Assembly (NCBI GenBank): GCA_050953285.1
Contig: JBMNMK010000002.1
Location: 1,426,001-1,490,000 of the forward strand
Length of the DNA stretch: 64,000 nt
Direction of reading: 5' to 3'
DNA from: Olsenella_K sp050953285
GTDB lineage: Bacteria > Actinomycetota > Coriobacteriia > Coriobacteriales > Atopobiaceae
Shown here: piece after piece, positions 26,993 through 36,225 of the stretch
Numbering within the stretch: the stretch's first letter is position 1
How the letters are laid out: every line of letters begins with the position of its first letter
Translations under genes and position numbers: made by a program
Notes under the pieces: model-generated
Databases searched by the model: none
Told to the model about the DNA's origin: nothing
What the model saw: the letters and a program-made list of their open reading frames with translations, nothing else

Positions 26993-29662
26993 CTACCTGC
27001 TATTTCTCCCCTTCAGGCTAAACGCTGAAGCAAGCACTGCCAAGGCTGCTGTAAGCGCGCCCAGCGCGGTGGGCATGGGTTTCTCGCCTGTTTGAGGAAC
27101 AGACTTTTTGGCCGATGTCTTGAGCGCTGTTTTTTTCGTCGTATCAGTGCTGTCATTTGTGTTGTCGCCATCGCGGCTTTGTGGATCCTCCGCCGAATCT
27201 GGCGTATCCGTTGGCGTATCAGGTGTCTGAGCTGGGGCTATGGTGAACTGCTGGATGCCAGACTCCATGCCCAGGTAAGCAAAGCCCTCTGGCACGTAGG
27301 CCTGCACGCCATAGGTACCCGCAGCATGAGGCTTTGCCGGCAGCAACGCGCCATTGGCATCGAAGTAGCGATACGCCACGGTGCCGAAGGCTGCTTCTGC
27401 GAGAGGATCGTTTTCTGCGTCGCCCTCTGTCCAGCCGTCGAACTCGAGCTCATGCGTCCAAGAGTTCTGGGGCTTGACTAGCTCAAGCTTGAGCCTTGGA
27501 TAAAGATTAGACGTGCTCGTGGCCTGCGTGTCATCGGACGCTGCCGCAGCAATGGACTGCACGCTCGTTGACTTCTTGCTCACAGATAGCACGACATATG
27601 ACAGGCGCTGGATTTGATCCTTGGTAAAGGTCAAGGTCATGGGGTTGAAGTCATCCGAAACTTCCTCAAGGCGCTCGCCGTCGATGTCATATGCGGTGAC
27701 ATAATGAATCTTGAGCGTGGAATCAAAGGGCACCTCAGAAGAGATTTCATCAGAGGTGTAGGAGCCGTCCTCGTTGGGCTTCGTGAGGTCAAATCGCACC
27801 ACGGATTCGAAGATATTCGTTGGCGTATCTGTGACAGCCACATTTTGGATGGAATACATATCAGCAGGAAGCGTGTAGGTGGTGTCGTCGCCCTTTACCT
27901 TAAAGGAGATGGTGGGTCTGAGCTCATAGGTACCACGACTTACTGCTACGCCGTCTTTTCTCGCAAGATCAAAGCGGAAACCGCCATTTTCTATCTGGAC
28001 ATTGGTGGCCACAAAGCCTTCTTGGGATTCTCCCAGCCGAGCTTTGCCATTAAAGCTCACATTGACCGACTCAAGATCCACCGTCTTGCCGGCCGCATCG
28101 GTCACCTTGAAGTGGATTGAGCCATCAGAAGTAGGCTTCAGTCCGTTGAGTTCAAAGCCAATGACGCGGCCTGGCTTTGTGTTTGCCTGCTCTACAGCAA
28201 AGGTCACATCCTGCGTGATATTGAGCGGGATGAAGTAGGAGAAATCTGTTCCCTCATAGCCAATACCAATACGTATGGTTTCATGTTTTGTGTGTCCAAC
28301 CACGTTAGGATCAACGGTAATGTAGGCTTTGCCGCCCTTAACTTCCAACGAATAGCCCTCGGGGTCTTCTGAGAGCACAACCGTCTTGGCGGTGTCCATT
28401 TCAAACATGTTAGCGATTGCCTGATCAACATCTTCAAAGCCCAAAATCTCTGGCAGATCTACCTCAAACGTTCCTCCCTCTGCGGAAATGCACTTGTCTA
28501 TAGCTTCTCCGGATTGGTTAATCGTGCCCACAATGACCTTGTCCATCGCACTGCCAAAGATCCCGCCCAGCTCGACGTACTCCTTGTCGAGCAGCGGCTT
28601 GAGAGCAGTAAAATCTTTGATCTTGTTCACGCGCACCAAGAAAGTGGGGGGATTGTCTGTTGGCTCGTCTCCTACCGCATCTGCCATGCTCTGCGCCACA
28701 TCTTTGAGACAACTAATATCGGTAATTTGGTTACTCTCTATGCTGAGGTAGCGCAGCTTAATGAGGCCACTGAGCGGCTCGATGCTGCCGATGGCGCCAT
28801 TTCTGTTGCACGCGTGCATGTCCAAAAACTCGAGGTCACGGAAGTTGGCCACCGCAGAAATATCGGTCACGTGGTTGTAGTAGAAGTCCAAAACCTTCAG
28901 CTTGGTCAGCTGCGCAATAGGCGAAAGATCGCTCACCTCATTTCTCACCAGCCTGAGCTCGCTGAGGTTGGCGAGCTTCGAGATGGGCGTCAAATCGCTC
29001 ACGCTATTCTCGTTGAGGTTAAGAACCTCCAGGTAATGGGCATATTGCAAGCCTTCAAGCGAGAAGATCTTCTTGTTGCGTACGCCAGCGCTTTCTGCGT
29101 TGAGCTTGGTGAGTGCTGCCATATCCTGCTGTGTGATCTTCTGATCCGCTCCCTTATTGAGCGTCTCAGCGATGAGGGTGTGGAGGTTCTCATCGGGAAT
29201 GGAAACCTCTTCGTCTGTGGAGGCGGCTGGTGCGGGTGCGGCGTCCGTGGAATCGGCAGTTTCTGCGGTGACCGCGGCTGGCGTGGCTGCGGCGGGGACG
29301 ACTGCGTCAGCTGCATCGGCAGCAGGCGTGGCTGTGGCGACTTCTTCTGGTACAGCTTCTACCGCAAGCACGTTTGCAGGTGAAGCCGTCGCTGACAAGG
29401 AGGCGTACGTGCTCTCTTCTGGTGAGGTTTCTTCAACGAGAGGGACTGCAGGCACCTCTGCATCTGCGGAGACTGCTCTCAAAGTAGCGGTATCTGCGCT
29501 TTCCGTGCCAGACGCTGCATCCAAAAGCGCTGCGTCTTCTTTCTCTGGCTCAGGTGCCTGCACCTCTTGAGGTTCTGCGGCGTGAGCTACAGCTGGTGCA
29601 GCGCATAAGGTCACCGTAAGAGCAACAGTGGCACTCAAACGCCTAGCATCATGTTTCTTCAT
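26993..29662 (-). CDS. Leucine-rich-repeat surface protein, sortase-anchored
   Basis: 889 residues from an ATG at 29662 with GGGAGGA upstream. Residues 1-28 form a signal peptide (MKKHD...ALTVTLCAAPAVAHAA). An Ala/Glu/Thr-rich low-complexity region (about 30-150) precedes an LRR domain of internalin/SDS22 type (about 150-320) with repeats such as LEVLNLNENSVSDLTPISKL, LSELRLVRNEVSDLSPIAQL and LKVLDFYYNHVTDISAVANF. Beta-rich linker domains run to about 790. The C-terminus is a sorting signal: VPQTGE, a hydrophobic helix, then KGRNSR. The protein is expected on the cell wall, binding host or bacterial partners. It is flanked by direct repeats. Confidence 0.9.
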   Translation of the reverse strand: MKKHDARRLSATVALTVTLCAAPAVAHAAEPQEVQAPEPEKEDAALLDAASGTESADTATLRAVSADAEVPAVPLVEETSPEESTYASLSATASPANVLAVEAVPEEVATATPAADAADAVVPAAATPAAVTAETADSTDAAPAPAASTDEEVSIPDENLHTLIAETLNKGADQKITQQDMAALTKLNAESAGVRNKKIFSLEGLQYAHYLEVLNLNENSVSDLTPISKLANLSELRLVRNEVSDLSPIAQLTKLKVLDFYYNHVTDISAVANFRDLEFLDMHACNRNGAIGSIEPLSGLIKLRYLSIESNQITDISCLKDVAQSMADAVGDEPTDNPPTFLVRVNKIKDFTALKPLLDKEYVELGGIFGSAMDKVIVGTINQSGEAIDKCISAEGGTFEVDLPEILGFEDVDQAIANMFEMDTAKTVVLSEDPEGYSLEVKGGKAYITVDPNVVGHTKHETIRIGIGYEGTDFSYFIPLNITQDVTFAVEQANTKPGRVIGFELNGLKPTSDGSIHFKVTDAAGKTVDLESVNVSFNGKARLGESQEGFVATNVQIENGGFRFDLARKDGVAVSRGTYELRPTISFKVKGDDTTYTLPADMYSIQNVAVTDTPTNIFESVVRFDLTKPNEDGSYTSDEISSEVPFDSTLKIHYVTAYDIDGERLEEVSDDFNPMTLTFTKDQIQRLSYVVLSVSKKSTSVQSIAAAASDDTQATSTSNLYPRLKLELVKPQNSWTHELEFDGWTEGDAENDPLAEAAFGTVAYRYFDANGALLPAKPHAAGTYGVQAYVPEGFAYLGMESGIQQFTIAPAQTPDTPTDTPDSAEDPQSRDGDNTNDSTDTTKKTALKTSAKKSVPQTGEKPMPTALGALTAALAVLASAFSLKGRNSR

Positions 29663-29785
29663 GGGCTTCCTCCCAGTTTCGGGCCAAAGACAGGGCCGCT
29701 CGACATATAGTGCAGATACACTCAATGCACGCTACGGGAAGCACTGCGGTTTTACCTTTTAGAAAGTGTTTACTTTTTATCAATA

Positions 29786-29860
29786 TATTCATGAAACGTT
29801 GGGTTACTTCACGTTTTCCCAGTTACAGCAGCTACACATGGCACGGTTCATGCAGAAGCA
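29786..29860 (+). repeat. Decayed fourth copy of the repeat element
   Basis: CATGAA, then CACGTTTTCCCAGTT and CGGTTCATGCAGAAG, keep the order and near-exact spacing of the same blocks in copy B (CATGAA, CACGTTTGCCCAGTT, GCTTCATGGAGG). It lies between the LRR gene start and copy C. The remaining spacer (29663-29939) holds the LRR gene promoter region, in which I cannot pick a confident -35/-10 pair. Confidence 0.5.
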
Positions 29861-29939
29861 TGCTCGAACGATACGGTGAATGGCAATTTATTGGTGCCCG
29901 ACGAGCACACCGGAATAAGACGTTGCTGCACGATTGATG

Positions 29940-30299
29940 GCACGCGCATTGCAGCATGCTGGCATCTTGCGCATAGCGCAACACAAAAGATATTACTTAT
30001 GAAAAAGTCATTTGGGACCATATCCAGGCTGCAGGATGCGATATAGCCAGCCATGGTGTGCCGTCTGCGCGGTGGTCTGCCAAAGGCAAATTGCTGGGCT
30101 TCGGGTACAGCGCTTCGATCCGCCTATAGACGGCGCAAGTGTCCCTCAAAACGCACTGGACAAAACCACCCCTGGAGAGGCCCATCAACACAAAACTCCA
30201 TGAACCGTCGTGTTCGCGCCACGTTTGCCCAATTGAGGCATTCGCAAACCGACGCTTCATGGAGGTTTGTGAGAAGACAGCACGGTTCATGGAGAAGTG
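29940..30299 (+). repeat. Intergenic repeat element, copy C (right of LRR gene)
   Basis: A 360-bp direct repeat of 26534-26899, starting GCACGCGCATTGCAGCATGC and ending GGTTCATGGAGAAGTG. Same CTCCATGAA boxes (one direct near 30195, inverted near 30257 and 30284). The two copies are 3,406 bp apart and bracket the whole LRR gene with its terminator and promoter region. Confidence 0.9.
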
Positions 30300-30382
30300 C
30301 GCGGCCGTGGTGGGCGGGTGTGGCGGCGCGTGGCCGCAGTGTGGCGGCGCGTGCACCAACACCCGCAGCCGCACGCAACGAC

Positions 30383-32185
30383 CTACAGCAGCGCGTCCAG
30401 CTCGCCCACCAGCTTCGCAAACTGATCCAGCGCTGCATCTACGACCTCGCCAGACGCCATATCAACACCCGCACCACGCAGCAGCTCAATAGGCGATTTC
30501 GAGCAGCCGCCAGAAAGGAACGCCAGGTAATCCTTCACCGCTGGCTCGCCCTCCCGCAAGATGCGCTCAGAGAGCGACACTGCCGCAGCAAAGCTCGTGG
30601 CATACACATAGACGTAGTAGTCATAGTAGAAGTGCGGGATACGTGCCCATTCCAGCGCAATCTCGTCGTCGGACAAGATGGCCGGACCATAGTAAGCGTC
30701 GTTGAGTGCACGGTAGCGCTCGCTCAAGGCCTCTGCGCCCACGCCCTCGCCATGTGCGCACGCAGCATTGGCATCGCGCTCAAACTCCGCAAACATGGTC
30801 TGACGATACAGCGTCGTTCTAAACTGCTCGCAGAAGTGGTTGATAAAATATGCACGCTGCTCTTTTGGCGAGCTCTCAATGAGGTAGCGCAGAAGCAAGC
30901 ACTCGTTGGTGGTCGATGCCACCTCCGCCACAAACATGGGGTACTCCGCATAGCGCGCCGGCTGCGTCTTGTTGGACAGCCACGTCTGCATGGAGTGGCC
31001 CATCTCATGTACCAGCGTAAAAACGTCGTCCAACTTGCCCTGGAAGTTGAGGAGGATAAACGGCTTCATGCCATGGCCGTCGGCAGAATACGCGCCACTC
31101 ATCTTGCCAGGCGTCTCATAGACGTCGATCCACCTATCATCAAGCGCATGACGGACAACAGAAATGTACTCCTCGCCCAACGGCGCCAACGCCTTGAGCA
31201 TAAGGTCTGCTGCCTCGTCAAACGTGAAGGTTGACTGCGGTGCCTCGACCATGGGTACGTAGATGTCCCAGTACTTGAGCTCGTCTAGGCCTAGTACACG
31301 CTTACGCAGCTCCATATAGGTATGCAGCGGCTCAAAGTGGCGGTGCACAGATTTGATGAGGTTGTGGTAGACCTCGGTGGGCACCTCGGTAGGCATGAGG
31401 GAGGCCTCCAGAGAGGACGCGTAGTGGCGCGCGTGCGAGAAGAACGTGAGCTGGCGCATCTGCGCTGCAAGGAGCGCTGCCGACGTGTTTTTGACCTTCT
31501 CGTAGGTGCCATAGACACTGTGGTAGGCATTCTCACGCAGCACACGGTCCTGCGACGTCTCCAGGCGCACGTAACTGCCGTGTGTGACCGCGTGGGCGTG
31601 GCCGTTAGAGTCAAGCGCATCGGGGTAGGTCAAATCCGCGTTGTTAAGCATGGTAAAACCCAAGCCAGGCTGCGCGCCCAACTCTCCCGCTTGTGCCAGG
31701 AGCGCCTCTTCTGGCTGCGTGAGCACATGCGCCTTGAGCGCACGGATGCGGCTTAACGCTAGACGGTAAAGCTCCAGGTCAGGCACCTTTTCATACCACG
31801 ACGCAAGCTCCTCATCCGTAAGCGCCAACACGGCCGGCCTAAACCATGCGCACGCTGCTTGAATACGCGTCATAAGGGCTATGACCTGCGCTTGCATGTC
31901 CTGGCCCTTGGTCTGACGCGTGTCCTCATCCGCCCGGCGACCAGCGTAGCAGACAAGGCGCACCAGTTGAATGTTTGCCTCATCATCAAAGCGCAGATAC
32001 GCCAAGAGATCTTCCGCAGAAGAACATGCCTTGCTCTCCCACTGTGCATACATATCCACGTAGGCCTCTGCCTCAGAAAGTGCCTCACCAAAGGCCTCGT
32101 CTGACACAAACAGCGAGCTCAGATCCCATTTATACCTGTCAGGTATCTCATCTCTAGATGCATAGGTAGGAACTGCTTCAGCCAC
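30383..32185 (-). CDS. pepF: Oligoendopeptidase F (M3 family)
   Basis: 600 residues, normal PepF length. The zinc-binding HEMGHS (HExxH, about residues 390-395) is followed at family spacing by the third ligand in FVAEVASTTNE. The N-terminal helical domain contains the PepF signature region (WDLSSLFVSDEAF). It is cytosolic and cleaves peptides of roughly 6-20 residues, supporting peptide nutrition. Start GTG 32185 has AAAGGGG upstream. The spacer 30300-30382 to the repeat copy C is GGCGCG-rich and holds no clear terminator. Confidence 0.93.
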   Translation of the reverse strand: MAEAVPTYASRDEIPDRYKWDLSSLFVSDEAFGEALSEAEAYVDMYAQWESKACSSAEDLLAYLRFDDEANIQLVRLVCYAGRRADEDTRQTKGQDMQAQVIALMTRIQAACAWFRPAVLALTDEELASWYEKVPDLELYRLALSRIRALKAHVLTQPEEALLAQAGELGAQPGLGFTMLNNADLTYPDALDSNGHAHAVTHGSYVRLETSQDRVLRENAYHSVYGTYEKVKNTSAALLAAQMRQLTFFSHARHYASSLEASLMPTEVPTEVYHNLIKSVHRHFEPLHTYMELRKRVLGLDELKYWDIYVPMVEAPQSTFTFDEAADLMLKALAPLGEEYISVVRHALDDRWIDVYETPGKMSGAYSADGHGMKPFILLNFQGKLDDVFTLVHEMGHSMQTWLSNKTQPARYAEYPMFVAEVASTTNECLLLRYLIESSPKEQRAYFINHFCEQFRTTLYRQTMFAEFERDANAACAHGEGVGAEALSERYRALNDAYYGPAILSDDEIALEWARIPHFYYDYYVYVYATSFAAAVSLSERILREGEPAVKDYLAFLSGGCSKSPIELLRGAGVDMASGEVVDAALDQFAKLVGELDALL

Positions 32186-32209
32186 AATATCCCCTTTCCG
32201 ATTTCACCT

Positions 32210-32234
32210 AAAAGGCGCGCCATACGGCGCGCCT
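32210..32234 (-). terminator. Rho-independent terminator of P-type ATPase gene
   Basis: AGGCGCGCC and GGCGCGCCT form a perfect 9-bp stem with a 4-nt loop (32213-32234). On the minus strand a short T-run follows (plus 32210-32212). It is 55 nt past the ATPase stop. Confidence 0.75.
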
Positions 32235-32288
32235 CAAGATATGCCGTATTTCAACGGCTCTTATATTACGTGGCTTGACCACGCTTTG

Positions 32289-34211
32289 CTAGTTAAGGGC
32301 GCGGGTGGCATTGAGTACCGCCAAAACCATCACACCTACGTCTGCAAAAACCGCCAGCCACATGGGCGTCAGGCCAAAGAACGCCAAAGTCAGCACTGCG
32401 ATTTTAACCACAATAGCAAAGACCGTGTTCTGCCGAGCAATGCGCAGTGTCTTCTTCGCGATTTGTATTGCTGTCGCTATCTGCGAGGGCTGATCTGCCA
32501 TCAGCACAATATCTGCAGCGTCTATAGCAGCATCTGACCCCAGCGCCCCCATGGCAATACCCACGTCTGCCAGCGCTAACACAGGTGCATCGTTGATGCC
32601 ATCACCCACAAATGCCAACGTGGTGCCCTGACTTTTCTCCTTGAGCAAACGCTTGAGCACAGCCACCTTATCCTGTGGCAGAAGTTCCGCATGAAATTCC
32701 TCTATACCCAGGCGAGAAGACACTGCGCGCGCAGCCTGCTCATGATCTCCGGTGAGCATCACGCAACGGCTGACGCCCTCTGCTTTGATATCGGCAATGG
32801 CAGAAGCCGCATCCGGCTTGATCTCATCGGCGATGTTGACACTGCCCCAATAGGTGCCGTCCACTGCCACATATACAACCGTACCTGCGGTTTCTTTGGT
32901 ATCGGCGCCGTCTATGTGCGCACCCACATGCCCCATCATCCTGGCGTTGCCCACAGCAACACGCTTGCCTGCCACTGTGCCCAAAACACCCAAGCCAGCA
33001 ATCTCTTCTACCGCGCTCACGGCGCAACCATCATCTACCAGGGAAGATGCTTCATGAAGCGCCAGAGCAATGGGGTGGTTAGAGAAGCTTTCCACATGGG
33101 CTGCCAGGTGCAATAGCTCTTCTTTCGCTTGGTTCTCATCGCCCGCCGCTGCCTGCGCAGACGCAGAGGCATCCACGTTTACCACCTTAAACGTACCCTT
33201 GGTGAGGGTGCCGGTCTTGTCAAAGACCACCGCGCTCGTGCGGGCAAGCGCCTCAAGATAGTTTGAACCTTTAACCAAAATGCCGTGGCGAGAAGCTCCG
33301 CCGACACCGCCAAAGAAAGTAAGTGGCGCGCTGATGACCAATGCGCAGGGACACGAAATTACCAGGAAGGTAAGGGCACGCGCAAACCACGTGGTGAACA
33401 GACCCACAAAATCCCCCAGTACCAGCGGCACAACAAAGGCTGTAGCCAACGCAAAAAACACAACTGTTGGCGTGTAGCAGCGAGCAAACCTTCGGATGAA
33501 ATTCTCCTGGTGGCTCTTGTGCTCCTGAGCATTTTCCACCAGGTCAAGTACCTTAGACGCCGTGGATTCACCAAATACCTTGGTGGTTTTGGCATAGACC
33601 ACGCCAGAGATGTTGACGCAGCCACTCAAGAGCGCATCTCCCACAGTCACGGTGCGCGGACGTGATTCTCCGGTCAGCGCCACCGTGTCCAGACTGGTCG
33701 AGCCCTCGCACACGATAGCATCAAGCGGCACGCGCTCGCCGGGGCGCACCACAATGGTCTCCCCCACCTGCACATCTCCTGGATGCACGCTCTGCTCTTT
33801 GCCGCCGCGCACCACCGTGGCAACATCGGGGCGAATATCCATAAGACTTGCAATGGATTTCTCACTTCTGTCCTCTGCAATGTCCTCAAACAGCTCTCCT
33901 ACCTGGAAGAAAAGCATCACAAAGACGGCCTCTGCAAACTCTGGCTCACTTTCCGGCAAAAAGCCAATGACAAGCGCACCTATGGTTGCAATGGTCATAA
34001 GCAGATCTTCACTAAAAGGCTCCCGCTCAACTATGCCCTCCCACGCTTCTTCCAAGACGTCGTAGCCCGCAATGAGATACGGCACCAGATACACCACCAG
34101 CACCACCGCAAGCGGGAGCGCAAGCAGGTGCTCTATGGCAAAAGCCACCGCCAGGAGCACAGCCGACACAATGATGCGGGCAAGTTTTACCCTGTTCTCT
34201 TTCTCTTCCAT
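32289..34211 (-). CDS. Soft-metal (Zn/Cd/Pb-type) P1B ATPase
   Basis: 640 residues from the ATG at 34211, preceded by GAGAGGG. The frame is open to 34280, but that stretch contains the promoter and operator, so the longer start is rejected. Motifs: actuator VALTGES, membrane ion site SCPCALVIS (CPC), phosphorylation DKTGTLTKG, P-domain MLTGDH and hinge VGDGINDAPVLA. No N-terminal HMA or Cys-rich metal-binding domain is present, so it is a short ZntA/CadA-like pump. It exports a divalent soft metal at ATP cost. No regulator gene is adjacent, but an ArsR/SmtB-like operator lies in the leader. Confidence 0.9.
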   Translation of the reverse strand: MEEKENRVKLARIIVSAVLLAVAFAIEHLLALPLAVVLVVYLVPYLIAGYDVLEEAWEGIVEREPFSEDLLMTIATIGALVIGFLPESEPEFAEAVFVMLFFQVGELFEDIAEDRSEKSIASLMDIRPDVATVVRGGKEQSVHPGDVQVGETIVVRPGERVPLDAIVCEGSTSLDTVALTGESRPRTVTVGDALLSGCVNISGVVYAKTTKVFGESTASKVLDLVENAQEHKSHQENFIRRFARCYTPTVVFFALATAFVVPLVLGDFVGLFTTWFARALTFLVISCPCALVISAPLTFFGGVGGASRHGILVKGSNYLEALARTSAVVFDKTGTLTKGTFKVVNVDASASAQAAAGDENQAKEELLHLAAHVESFSNHPIALALHEASSLVDDGCAVSAVEEIAGLGVLGTVAGKRVAVGNARMMGHVGAHIDGADTKETAGTVVYVAVDGTYWGSVNIADEIKPDAASAIADIKAEGVSRCVMLTGDHEQAARAVSSRLGIEEFHAELLPQDKVAVLKRLLKEKSQGTTLAFVGDGINDAPVLALADVGIAMGALGSDAAIDAADIVLMADQPSQIATAIQIAKKTLRIARQNTVFAIVVKIAVLTLAFFGLTPMWLAVFADVGVMVLAVLNATRALN

Positions 34212-34245
34212 GAGATCCCTCTCGCTCAGCAGGCCATACCTATGT

Positions 34246-34261
34246 ATGAGCATCTGTTCAT
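34246..34261. promoter_or_regulatory. ArsR/SmtB-like operator in ATPase leader
   Basis: ATGAGCA-TC-TGTTCAT is a 7-2-7 imperfect palindrome (6 of 7 pairs) in the style of ArsR/SmtB metal-sensor sites (TGAACA...TGTTCA). It lies directly downstream of the -10 element, where a repressor would block initiation until Zn or Cd is in excess. The assignment is by motif and context. Confidence 0.6.
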
Positions 34262-34268
34262 ACGTTGC

Positions 34269-34296
34269 ATAATAGCCCATTCCTGACGAGTGTCAA
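34269..34296 (-). promoter_or_regulatory. Sigma-70 type promoter of the P-type ATPase gene
   Basis: On the minus strand TTGACA (plus 34291-34296) and TATTAT (plus 34269-34274) are separated by 16 bp. Transcription would start near 34262, at the edge of the operator-like palindrome. Confidence 0.75.
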
Positions 34297-34391
34297 TATC
34301 TTTGTGGCAGAGATATACAGATAGAGCTCAAACGGCGCCTACGCTAGTTATCTTTACGCCAATAGCTTTGAGGGGCGAGAAATTCCGCGCG

Positions 34392-35087
34392 CTAGCAATT
34401 TACATAGCAATCAAAGCGGACCGCCTTGCCTGCGAGGGAATAGCTGGGCTTGGCCCCTGCCAGATAGGGGCCTTTAGCTGGCCGTTTAACGACGATCTTG
34501 CGCGGGTGTGCCAGCCAAGCGGCGCTCATGAGCTCCTGCTCATCTTGACACGGTTGTTCCAAGCGCTGTATGAGCTGCAATTTCTTCTTGACCAGCGCCG
34601 ACTTTTGACGCGCGGGAAACATGGGGTCCAAGAACACCACGTCAGGGGCGCAGCGCTCCGTACCCACGCGCGCCAACAGCTGCGTGCTGTCCTCTACTAA
34701 AAGCTCCATCCTGGACACGATAGGGGCAAGTACCTGGTCTTTTTCTGCACGCAAAAGAGCATCTTTGAGCAGCGCTGCTATGGTTGGATCACGCTCACAG
34801 AGCGTGACCTGCGCACCTGCAGCTGCCAGCAAAAACGAATCCTCGCCCAATCCCGCCGTAGCATCAATCACGCGCAGGTGGTCAACACCTTTTATCTTGA
34901 CCGCACGCCATATGAGCTCGTGGGCGAGTTTTGCCGGCTGAATACGCCGTGCCATCTGGGAAAAGTCTCCTATCAGCTCCATGCCATCTGCTCCCACCAG
35001 CACCAGCCCGCGCTCATCTTTTCTAAGCTTGAGGCCGTGGGGCAGCGCGGGCACGGTCTGTATGTCTGCAGGTTCCTGTGTAGGCAA
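34392..35087 (-). CDS. rsmJ: 16S rRNA m2G methyltransferase RsmJ-like
   Basis: About 231 residues from a TTG at 35087 with GGGAGGGG upstream; the frame is open to 35207, but that part is GC-rich and not protein-like. The SAM-binding motif DATAGLGEDSFLLAAAG, LCERDP at the second strand, catalytic-region FLDPMFPARQKSALVKKKLQ and VVKRPAKGPYL match RsmJ, which methylates a guanine near the 3' end of 16S rRNA. The TTG start is the least certain part. It runs opposite to the downstream transporter gene. Confidence 0.82.
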   Translation of the reverse strand: MPTQEPADIQTVPALPHGLKLRKDERGLVLVGADGMELIGDFSQMARRIQPAKLAHELIWRAVKIKGVDHLRVIDATAGLGEDSFLLAAAGAQVTLCERDPTIAALLKDALLRAEKDQVLAPIVSRMELLVEDSTQLLARVGTERCAPDVVFLDPMFPARQKSALVKKKLQLIQRLEQPCQDEQELMSAAWLAHPRKIVVKRPAKGPYLAGAKPSYSLAGKAVRFDCYVNC

Positions 35088-35274
35088 ACCAATCCCCTCC
35101 CGAGGGCGCAGTGTCAGCACGCAACTCCGCCAGCGCACGGCGGCACGGCGGCGGCCAGCGCGTGGCGGCGCGACAATATTGCAAGATAGCGGCAGGTGCA
35201 AGCACATGGGCTTATCGCCCGCTCATACACGCTATTGTAGAGATGTTTGGCATCGTGTGGGAGGAAGTGAGCGC

Positions 35275-36225
35275 ATGCGCGCCTGGAATGCAATTGGCAC
35301 GTTTATCGGCCACAATATGATCTGGATAGCGCCTACCTGCGTCCTTATGGCCTGCCTTTTCCCTGAAGAAATCGGCCTCATGCGACCCGCCGTGGCGCCG
35401 CTGTTTGCCCTGGTTTCCTTCCAAGGCGCCCTCAAGAACACGTTTCAAGAGTCGAAGCGAGCGTTCACCAGGCCACTGCCACTCATTTTGGTGCTGATCA
35501 TCTCCACCGCGCTGATTCCTGCGCTGGCGTTTGTGCTGGGCTCGGCCATCTTTCCCGGCAAAACCGAGATCATCTGCGGCATTCTACTGGAATTCTCCGT
35601 CCCCATCGCCGCGCTGAGCGCCATGTGGTGCACGCTAAGCGGCGGCAATCAGGCACTCACGCTGGCGCTTCTTCTCACGAGCTCGCTCATCTGCCCCTTC
35701 ACCCTGCCCGTTTCCATGCGACTCCTTCTGGGCAAAACCATCCAGGTTGATGTGGCCTCCATGATGCTCAACTTGCTGCTGACCGTGGCGCTTCCTGTCG
35801 TGGCAGCCACCTGTATCAACGATAGGGGCCATGGCGTGGGCGAGAAGAAACTCTCGTCGCCGCTGGCGCCTGCTGCCCGGCTTGCCTCGGTAGCAATTAT
35901 CTCTGCCAACGCTTCAAATGTTGCTCCCTACATGCGCCATCTCACGCCAGAGCTCGCCGGTGTGATGGTCTTTATTGGTGTATTCACAGCGACGGGCTAC
36001 CTGTGGGGCCTGGGAGCAGGCAAGCTTTTGAGACTGCCGCGGGAAAGCATCGTCTCCATGTCATACGGCACCGGCATGAGAAACATCTCTGCAGGCGCCA
36101 TCTTGGCAGCCGCCTATTTTCCCGCTGAATCCATGTTCCCCGTGATCATAGGAACGCTCTTTCAGCAGGTATTAGCCGCTATCTTCGGCAAGATCTTTGA
36201 GCGCATACTGCCGAAGTCATCCTAA
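35275..36225 (+). CDS. Bile acid:sodium symporter (BASS) family transporter
   Basis: 316 residues with about nine or ten membrane segments. The family feature is the conserved second half: SYGTGMRNISAGAILAAAYFP, with polar residues in the crossover region, and an earlier EFSVPIAALSAMW. The BASS/SBF fold carries organic anions such as keto acids or bile acids with sodium. The substrate here is unknown. Start ATG follows GGGAGGAAG. It ends by overlapping the stop of the convergent small gene by 4 nt. Confidence 0.8.
   Translation: MRAWNAIGTFIGHNMIWIAPTCVLMACLFPEEIGLMRPAVAPLFALVSFQGALKNTFQESKRAFTRPLPLILVLIISTALIPALAFVLGSAIFPGKTEIICGILLEFSVPIAALSAMWCTLSGGNQALTLALLLTSSLICPFTLPVSMRLLLGKTIQVDVASMMLNLLLTVALPVVAATCINDRGHGVGEKKLSSPLAPAARLASVAIISANASNVAPYMRHLTPELAGVMVFIGVFTATGYLWGLGAGKLLRLPRESIVSMSYGTGMRNISAGAILAAAYFPAESMFPVIIGTLFQQVLAAIFGKIFERILPKSS

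Noticed and set aside
28514..29383. Long plus-strand reading frame opposite the LRR gene (about 290 codons)
   Set aside because: It is the antisense of a clear signal-peptide/LRR protein with its own ribosome site and terminator, has no ribosome site, and shows no recognisable domain.
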